Positions 6,525 to 10,769 of a stretch of 10,769 bases of DNA are shown here, piece after piece. The DNA lies in NCBI GenBank assembly GCA_046732975.1, contig JBKPOG010000052.1, positions 1-10,769 of the forward strand, written 5' to 3'. Both the position numbers and the translations under genes were made by a program. The stretch is from JAMXLO01 sp046732975. GTDB taxonomy: Bacteria; Pseudomonadota; Alphaproteobacteria; Acetobacterales; Acetobacteraceae. Below the pieces are notes generated by a model. The model had not been told where the DNA came from and searched no databases. It saw nothing but the letters and a program-made list of their open reading frames with translations. Position 1 is the stretch's first letter. Each line of letters starts with the position of its first letter.

Positions 6525-6830
6525 TCCTCGACCGAGGCCGTGGGAGTAACAGCTGCGATCTGGCCGGCGGCGTGGCTCGGCCTGTTCGGACATGACCCGA
6601 AAATGCTGGAGACAAGCACGGTGTGTCTGCGCACGACTGGGGCCGCCTATTCTGGCCGCTGCTTGCCGGCATGCTGCGACTGTTCGTCACCGTCGGCGGC
6701 GGCTGGCTGCCGCTGCGCGCTAGTGGTTCGCCGGCCACGCTCTTCCTTGCGCTCAGCGCCGCGCTCGTGGTGTACGGCTCGACGCTAGGGACCCGCGGTC
6801 GCTTCCGGCGGTTGGTTCAGGCGCTGGCTC
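6525..6830 (+). pseudogene. Remnant of a MATE-family efflux pump (C-terminal end), frameshifted
   Basis: The gap between the antiporter and VOC genes holds recognisable MATE C-terminal sequence in two frames. In the frame of 6540 one reads TEAVGVTAAIWPAAWLGLFG, HDPKMLETSTVCLR and TTGAAY. From about 6638 the reading continues in another frame as GRLFWPLLAGMLRLFVTVGGGWL and a following hydrophobic helix ending near VVYG. In intact MATE proteins these blocks are joined by a short segment (GFFGLGxALYFASQGA-like) that is missing here. The N-terminal four fifths of a MATE protein (about 450 aa) is absent, and no proper start or end is present. The change of frame occurs within GGCCGCCTAT at 6641-6650, which encodes both GAAY and GRLF. 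It is a non-functional relic. The region 6423-6524 holds nothing else recognisable besides the dyad. Confidence 0.75.
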
Positions 6831-6836
6831 TAGCCG

Positions 6837-7343
6837 CTACTGCGCCGGCACCGCGGCACGCTGCCGCGCGATCTCTTCGTCCCACGGTCCTGGGAACAGG
6901 CCCAGGTTCACCACGTCCGGCGCGAACACCTCTTCCTGCCGCGGCCATTTTTCTCGCGGCAGCTCGTAGGAGACTTCGAGCCCGTTGCCGTCCGGATCAC
7001 GGAAGTAGATGCCGAGGGAAAGCCCATGATCGGAGATGTGGTCGATCTTCACGCCCTTAGCTTTCAGCCGGGCATAGGCCTCCTTAAGATCATCGAGGCT
7101 CTCCATCATGAAGGCGGCGTGGTTCAGCCCGACCTGGCGTTTCAACTGCAGAGGCGCATCGTCGCCGAGTTCCATCAGCGCGATCTCGTGCGACTTCTCT
7201 TCGTCCGCTGACATGAAGGCAGCGCGGCCAGGACGGTAATGATAGGTGTGCAACCCAAGCACATCCTCATACCACTGGCGCGACTTCTCGGCGTTGCGCA
7301 CATATAGATTGACGTGTCCGAGATGCTTCGGTCGGTAGCTCAT
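6837..7343 (-). CDS. VOC-family extradiol (catechol 2,3-dioxygenase-like) protein
   Basis: A 168-residue vicinal oxygen chelate protein with two beta-alpha-beta-beta-beta modules. The likely metal triad is His10 (LGHVNLYV), His75 (GLNHAAFMM) and Glu123 (DPDGNGLEVSYE). SHEIALMEL (51-59) and DHGLSLGIYFRDPDGNGLE (105-123) closely resemble the catalytic region of single-chain catechol 2,3-dioxygenases, including a His (106) and Tyr (113) where those enzymes have catalytic residues. The expected role is Fe(II)-dependent meta-cleavage of a catechol-type ring, although a glyoxalase-like function cannot be excluded. The ATG at 7343 is fixed by GGAGG 7 nt upstream and by the family N-terminus; the longer frame to 7412 is rejected. 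It lies 37 bp downstream of the HpaB-type hydroxylase gene on the same strand, a natural partner that would supply a catechol. Confidence 0.92.
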   Translation of the reverse strand: MSYRPKHLGHVNLYVRNAEKSRQWYEDVLGLHTYHYRPGRAAFMSADEEKSHEIALMELGDDAPLQLKRQVGLNHAAFMMESLDDLKEAYARLKAKGVKIDHISDHGLSLGIYFRDPDGNGLEVSYELPREKWPRQEEVFAPDVVNLGLFPGPWDEEIARQRAAVPAQ

Positions 7344-7350
7344 ACAGTGT

Positions 7351-7355
7351 CCTCC
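7351..7355 (-). promoter_or_regulatory. Ribosome binding site of the VOC dioxygenase gene
   Basis: GGAGG on the minus strand, 7 nt before the ATG at 7343, is a near-ideal Shine-Dalgarno sequence. It settles this start against the longer in-frame ATG at 7412. Confidence 0.8.
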
Positions 7356-7380
7356 ATATGGTTCCGGGCGTCGGCCCTCT

Positions 7381-8868
7381 TCAGTCGTCATGGGCGGGCT
7401 CGACCCGTCCATCCTCCTTGTTCAGGAAATCCAGCACGCGTTCCGTTGCTTCGTTCTTTGGATACATCGCAGCCAGAGCGCGGGCGCGTGTCAACGGGTC
7501 AGAGGCGAAGAAGCGCTCATACAGCACCTGACGACTGCCGAACGAGCTCCCGGCCACGTCCCAGGCCAGGCGGAACAGCCGCACCCGGTCGCGGGCTGTG
7601 GTGTTGTCGGTGGCGAGATACTGTTCGATATCGGCTGCCAATGGACCTTTGAAGTCTGCCTCGCTTGGCGTGATCATGAAACTGGACGAGCCGAGCAACT
7701 GCAGGATCTCGATCATCCGCGGATAGGCGGTCATGAACAGATTGCGGGTGCTTTCGATCGTCACCGGGTCGGGACACATCACGCCCCATTCGTCGAGCTT
7801 GGCATCCGCCTCCCCGGCGCGCATCAGCGCGCGGGTCAGTGTGGTTGTCAGCATAAGTTCGCCAATTCGTTCCTCAACGTGCGGCAGGTGCGTGTTGCCG
7901 AGCGTCTCGGTCATCAGCAGCGCAAGGCCTAGGACGAGTTCGCACTTGGCGAGGTTCTTCGCCGCACCCTGATGCGAGGAATGCGCCGAGTAGTGCGTGC
8001 CGGCCGCGGCGCCGTTGAGCAGGTCGACATCGCCGTAGAGGAACATCCGCTCCCACGGCACCTCGACATCGTCGAAGAACACGATGCAGTCCATTTCTTC
8101 GAAGCGCGAGGCGAGCGGATGGTCGAAATGCGAGCGACCGAGATCGAAGCTGTCGCGGCAGAGGAAGCGCAGCCCTGGTGTGCCGCAGGGGATCGAGAAG
8201 GCAAGGGCGAACGGGCTGTGCCCCTCGCTGTACTGGCCAAGCCGCGGCGAATAGACGGCGATCTCGTCGGAAATCGGGCCGAGCGTCGCCAGAACCCGTG
8301 CACCGCGCACAATGATGCCGCGGCTGTTTTCGCGGATCGCCTGCAGTGCGGTGCCTTCCTGCAGGTTGTAGCGCGCGCTCACATTGCGGCTGCGCTGTAG
8401 GTTGATCAGCGAGTGGGTGAGGACGATGTCATTCTCGCGGATAAACTCGTAGTAGCGTCTGACGTTCTGCGCGAACTCCGGTCGGCCGCCTTTTCCGCCA
8501 GCAAAGTACTCGGCTGCGGCGCCCCAGGCGGCAAGCGTCACGTTCATGAAATCGGGCGAGCGGCCCATCATGCCACAGGTCGAGCGCGCCCAGTTCAGCA
8601 TCATGACCCGGCGCGCTTCCAGTTCTTCACGCGTGCGCGGGTTGATGAACGAGAGTCCGACGCGATCGCCGGTGGTCGGCGACGTGTAGGTCATCTCATC
8701 GTGGTACTTGGGATCGCACTGCATGTCGTAGAGTGCGGCGATGGCACGTGCACCGCCGGCCAGGCCGGGATGCGTGGTGACGTCCTTGACGCGCTCGCCG
8801 CCGATCCAGACTTCCCGCTGCTGCTCCCGCAGTCCGTTCAGGTACTGGCGTCCTGTACGCGCCGGCAT
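7381..8868 (-). CDS. HpaB-type 4-hydroxyphenylacetate 3-hydroxylase family protein (FADH2-dependent monooxygenase)
   Basis: A 495-residue protein with the full set of HpaB motifs: GMMGRSPDFMNV (99-110), THSLINLQ (151-158), GARVLATLGPISDE (189-202), HPLASRFEEMDCIVFFDDVEVPWERMFLYGD (250-280), and the helical C-terminal domain with LLGSSSFMITPSEADF. Characterised members use FADH2 supplied by a separate reductase to ortho-hydroxylate phenols to catechols; related members act on chlorophenols or pyrrole-type substrates. No reductase (HpaC) gene is in the window. The start at 8868 is chosen for its AGGAG 7 nt upstream; the open frame to 9039 overlaps the next gene and reads as low-complexity Arg/Ser/Pro sequence. 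The last ten residues, from DGRVEP onward, lie in a palindromic repeat-like sequence. It sits between the LLM and VOC dioxygenase genes, so hydroxylation followed by ring cleavage is a reasonable inference. Confidence 0.94.
   Translation of the reverse strand: MPARTGRQYLNGLREQQREVWIGGERVKDVTTHPGLAGGARAIAALYDMQCDPKYHDEMTYTSPTTGDRVGLSFINPRTREELEARRVMMLNWARSTCGMMGRSPDFMNVTLAAWGAAAEYFAGGKGGRPEFAQNVRRYYEFIRENDIVLTHSLINLQRSRNVSARYNLQEGTALQAIRENSRGIIVRGARVLATLGPISDEIAVYSPRLGQYSEGHSPFALAFSIPCGTPGLRFLCRDSFDLGRSHFDHPLASRFEEMDCIVFFDDVEVPWERMFLYGDVDLLNGAAAGTHYSAHSSHQGAAKNLAKCELVLGLALLMTETLGNTHLPHVEERIGELMLTTTLTRALMRAGEADAKLDEWGVMCPDPVTIESTRNLFMTAYPRMIEILQLLGSSSFMITPSEADFKGPLAADIEQYLATDNTTARDRVRLFRLAWDVAGSSFGSRQVLYERFFASDPLTRARALAAMYPKNEATERVLDFLNKEDGRVEPAHDD
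7387..7414 (+). repeat. Half-copy of the palindromic intergenic repeat inside the hpaB-like 3' end
   Basis: A 28-nt stretch matches one arm of the repeat at 10003-10030 at 21 of 28 positions by eye, including the flanking GTCA and CATCC. It has the same internal hairpin layout (GGGCGGG, short loop, CCCGTCC with one G-T pair). It encodes the last ten residues of the HpaB-type protein. It could instead be a chance resemblance in GC-rich code. Confidence 0.45.
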
Positions 8869-8875
8869 GGTGCGT

Positions 8876-8880
8876 CTCCT
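8876..8880 (-). promoter_or_regulatory. Ribosome binding site of the HpaB-type gene
   Basis: AGGAG on the minus strand lies 7 nt before the ATG at 8868. This decides the start against the 57-codon longer open frame. Confidence 0.8.
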
Positions 8881-8917
8881 GTGGCTGGGGGCCACTCTGC
8901 CACGACGGCAGGGAAGA

Positions 8918-9964
8918 CTACCAGTCGGGACGGAACCCGGAGAACCGGTGAGGAATGGGCTGGATGTCGGCCAGGACCTCACGGCGCAGCCCGATTGGTG
9001 CGCCGGCCGGAAAATCCAGATCGATCGAATCAGCCGCATCGCCGAAGCGCTGCTCGATGGCGGCGGGAATCTCAGAATAACTGCCGCAGGCCGCGAAGAT
9101 GCGGACGACGTCGTCGGAGATTTGCGCGCCCATCTCGGCCCAGCGACCTTCCACGGACATACGGTGCAGCTTCAGGCCAAGGTCCTGCAGGCCATGCAAC
9201 GCAAGGATCGGCATGTAGGTGCGGGTCGAGCCGTAGAAGCCGATGCGGCGGCGCACAGCCTCCATTCCCTGCGCGACAGCAGCCTCATCCGGACCCGTGA
9301 CGACGAAGCCGCCGCCATGCACGTCAAAGTTCTCCCGCTTGCGGCCGCTTCTCTGCATGCCGACAGCGATCTGCGGCAGGCACACTTCCTCCAAGTACCG
9401 GCGCGAGCACAGCGGGTGCAGGCGCACGCCATCGGCGACCTGGCCAGCGACACGCAGCATCGCTTCCCCGACGGCGGCCAGCGTCACCGGCACCATTGGC
9501 AGTCCGGTCGGCTCGGGAGAAAAGTCGGGCGTCATCAGCGTGAGCGTGTAGTGCTCACTATGAAAGTCGAGTTTTTGTCGTATCTCCCAGCAGCGCCAGA
9601 TCGCACGCAGCGCTCGCACATAGTCGCGCAGGCGCGGGGCAGGTGCCGTCCAGGCGATGCCGAAGCGACGCTCGTTGTGGCCCTTCACCTGGCTGCCAAG
9701 TCCAAGCACGAAACGGCCGCGCGAGTTGGCCTGCAGGTCCCAGGCCTGCGACGCCAGCACGGTCGGGCTGCGCGGAAATGCCACCGCGACCGACGGGGTC
9801 AGTTCGACGCGCTCGGTTGCCATGGCGGCGATGGCGAGCGGTGCAAACACGTCATGGCCCAGTTCGACGGTCATGACCGCATCAAAGCCGGCAGCCTCGG
9901 CATCGCGCGCAGCCTGCGCCGTCGCCTTCCAGTCATGCATCGGCAGACGGGTGAACACGCGCAT
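8918..9964 (-). CDS. LLM-class flavin-dependent oxidoreductase (TIGR03617-like)
   Basis: A 348-residue luciferase-like monooxygenase-fold protein of a different subgroup from the one at 196-1050. DAEAAGFDAVMTVELGHD (21-38), VELTPSVAVAFPRSP (53-67) and especially GRFVLGLGSQVKGHNERR (83-100) with FGIAWTAPAPRLRDYVRALRAIW are characteristic of the TIGR03617 F420-type family. The C-terminal half has the expected RVAGQVADGVRLHPLCSRRYL segment. ATG at 9964 gives the family N-terminus, though only a weak ribosome site (GAG-containing) precedes it. It lies 49 bp upstream of the HpaB-type gene on the same strand and is probably co-transcribed with it. Proteobacterial members may use FMN instead of F420. 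No substrate can be assigned. Confidence 0.92.
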   Translation of the reverse strand: MRVFTRLPMHDWKATAQAARDAEAAGFDAVMTVELGHDVFAPLAIAAMATERVELTPSVAVAFPRSPTVLASQAWDLQANSRGRFVLGLGSQVKGHNERRFGIAWTAPAPRLRDYVRALRAIWRCWEIRQKLDFHSEHYTLTLMTPDFSPEPTGLPMVPVTLAAVGEAMLRVAGQVADGVRLHPLCSRRYLEEVCLPQIAVGMQRSGRKRENFDVHGGGFVVTGPDEAAVAQGMEAVRRRIGFYGSTRTYMPILALHGLQDLGLKLHRMSVEGRWAEMGAQISDDVVRIFAACGSYSEIPAAIEQRFGDAADSIDLDFPAGAPIGLRREVLADIQPIPHRFSGFRPDW

Positions 9965-9999
9965 GTTGCTCAGCTAAGAATCATAGCCGAACGCTTCTT

Positions 10000-10090
10000 A
10001 TCGTCACGGCGGGGCTTGGCCCCGCCATCCACGTCTGCTGCGTCCGTAATGGAAAGATGTGGGTGGCCGGCCTGCGCCGGCCATGACGAT
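10000..10090. repeat. Palindromic intergenic repeat (two-hairpin REP-like element)
   Basis: The gap 9965-10097 is largely filled by an inverted repeat with arms at 10000-10036 and 10055-10090 around an 18-nt centre. Each arm also folds on itself: GGCGGGGC-TTG-GCCCCGCC at 10008-10026 is a perfect 8-bp stem, and GGCCGGC-CTGC-GCCGGCC at 10065-10082 is a perfect 7-bp stem. The consensus of an arm (GTCAyGGC..., CATCCAC) resembles palindromic repeats scattered between genes in many alphaproteobacteria. It ends 7 bp after the ketopantoate reductase-like stop, so the hairpins could protect or end that transcript. No good U-run follows, so it is not a standard intrinsic terminator. Confidence 0.75.
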
Positions 10091-10097
10091 GGGGGCA

Positions 10098-10769
10098 TCA
10101 ATTCAGCCGCAGGTCCGTGATGTGCTTCGGATCAGGCTTCAACTCACCCTTCTCCACGCGCTTGACGATGTCGGTCAGCACCACGTTGGCCGGTGTGGCG
10201 ATGCCGATCTCGTCACCCTTTTTCGCCACCAGGCCATTGAGGAACTCGATCTCGGTGCGGCGCCCCTTCACCATGTCCTGGCCCATCGAGGGCCGGTGCT
10301 CACCGCCGCCCTTGCTGACTTCGGCCAGCCGGTGTTCGTCGTACTGCTTCGTGGCGGCCGCGTCGCCTTCACCGGCGCGCGCGATGATCTCCGGATCGAG
10401 ATGGATGATCTCCTCAAGTTCATAGCCGAGTGCCTGACCGACACGGATTGCCTCGCTGCCGAGACGCGATGAGAAGCGGCGGATCGAGTCGTTCTGCACC
10501 ATCTCCTTGCCGATCATCCCGGTGCAGGCCGACAGTCCGTTGCCCATCACGTTGGTCACCAGCTTCGACCAGCGCTCGCCCCACAGGTTTTCGGTGACCA
10601 TCGCGCTGTCGGCGAGACCGACCAGACGACAGATTTCCTTGACCCGGTCGGTAACGCGGCCGTGCACCTCGCCGGTGCGGAATACGGTGTGGCGCGTCCC
10701 GCTTTTCCCGGCGGCGCGGCGCACATGGCCCGGCTCACACAGATCGACAGTGATCGAGCTGGCGATGCA
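10098..10769 (-). CDS. Ketopantoate reductase-like protein, C-terminal part (5' end outside window)
   Basis: The open frame reaches the right edge of the window, so the NADPH-binding Rossmann domain and the start codon are missing; 223 residues are visible. The all-helical ApbA/PanE C-terminal domain is clear. ERWSKLVTNVMGNGLSA contains the catalytic-type Lys (residue 69 of the fragment) and Asn. RPSMGQDMVKGRRTEIEFLNG (159-179) has Ser161 and Glu173 at the 12-residue spacing of Ser244 and Glu256 in E. coli PanE. TPAN (192-195) closes the domain. PanE reduces 2-ketopantoate in pantothenate synthesis, but many paralogs in catabolic clusters act on other 2-keto acids. Its neighbourhood here favours such a paralog over a housekeeping PanE. 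It is upstream of the LLM gene but separated by the palindromic repeat. Confidence 0.9.
   Translation of the reverse strand, partial: CIASSITVDLCEPGHVRRAAGKSGTRHTVFRTGEVHGRVTDRVKEICRLVGLADSAMVTENLWGERWSKLVTNVMGNGLSACTGMIGKEMVQNDSIRRFSSRLGSEAIRVGQALGYELEEIIHLDPEIIARAGEGDAAATKQYDEHRLAEVSKGGGEHRPSMGQDMVKGRRTEIEFLNGLVAKKGDEIGIATPANVVLTDIVKRVEKGELKPDPKHITDLRLN

Noticed and set aside
5887..6738. 283-codon open frame on the minus strand
   Set aside because: It overlaps the antiporter gene in another frame and the MATE relic. It is Arg/Ser/Pro-rich with no motif.
6623..7060. Plus-strand frame with a MATE-like beginning read as a complete small protein
   Set aside because: Only its first half matches MATE. 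The rest is antisense to the VOC gene and the start of the match is cut off, so it is treated as part of the relic.
8869..9039. 57-codon N-terminal extension of the HpaB-type gene
   Set aside because: It lacks family similarity, overlaps the end of the LLM gene, and a strong AGGAG site precedes the internal ATG at 8868.
10055..10090. Intrinsic terminator for the PanE-like gene
   Set aside because: A strong hairpin is present but only a short mixed T stretch follows it, so it is recorded as a repeat and not as a terminator.
8741..10120. 459-codon open frame on the plus strand
   Set aside because: It lies antisense to the LLM gene and the start of the HpaB-type gene, both with clear family motifs. 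Its translation is Arg/Ala/Gln-rich with no recognisable domain, as expected of a GC-rich shadow frame.
10059..10472. Plus-strand frame starting MGGRPAPAMT
   Set aside because: Its start is the palindromic repeat read through and the remainder is antisense to the PanE-like gene. This is a spurious frame.
1..10769. CRISPR arrays, tRNA or rRNA genes, insertion sequences and phage genes
   Set aside because: I saw no regularly spaced repeats, cloverleaf or rRNA signatures, transposase motifs or integrase sequences anywhere in the window.

Overview
The window is GC-rich and densely packed. Codon use, short intergenic gaps and the protein families suggest an alphaproteobacterium of the Rhodospirillales/Hyphomicrobiales type. 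I infer this from gene content and from a palindromic intergenic repeat of a kind common in that class; no rRNA or other marker gene is present to confirm it.

Layout. (a) 3-218 (+) is the C-terminal tail of a molybdenum hydroxylase large subunit (xanthine dehydrogenase/CoxL family); it runs 23 bp into the end of the convergent neighbour. (b) 4507-196 (-) is a tight five-gene operon, in transcription order: an AlgH/YqgE-like protein with an apparent signal peptide, a DsbA-fold 2-hydroxychromene-2-carboxylate isomerase-like protein, a zinc-type medium-chain alcohol dehydrogenase, a beta-propeller lactonase-like protein, and a luciferase-like (LLM) flavin oxidoreductase. Gaps are 2, 18 and 18 bp, then a 4-bp ATGA overlap. 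(c) 4547-5110 (+) is a carboxymuconolactone decarboxylase-family protein, divergent from the operon across only 39 bp. (d) 5112-6329 (-) is a CPA-type cation/proton antiporter resembling NhaP2 but without its regulatory C-terminal domain. (e) About 6525-6830 (+) is the frameshifted remnant of the C-terminal end of a MATE efflux pump. (f) 10769-6837 (-) is a second co-directional set: a ketopantoate reductase-like protein (5' end outside the window), a palindromic repeat, an LLM oxidoreductase of the TIGR03617 type, an HpaB-type FADH2-dependent aromatic hydroxylase, and a VOC-fold extradiol dioxygenase-like protein.

How the genes may work together. Sets (a), (b), (c) and (f) contain families typical of aromatic or heterocyclic catabolism: Mo-hydroxylase, HpaB hydroxylase, extradiol dioxygenase, chromene-carboxylate isomerase, lactonase, CMD, alcohol dehydrogenase and two LLM enzymes. 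A plausible reading is one or two degradation pathways for an unknown aromatic or terpenoid-like substrate. The substrate cannot be read from the sequence, and no flavin reductase, transporter or dedicated regulator for the pathway lies in the window. The antiporter and MATE remnant look unrelated. The window is mostly ordinary accessory metabolism. Its oddest items are the exported AlgH-like protein heading a catabolic operon, the palindromic repeat and its possible half-copy forming the HpaB C-terminus, and the MATE relic.
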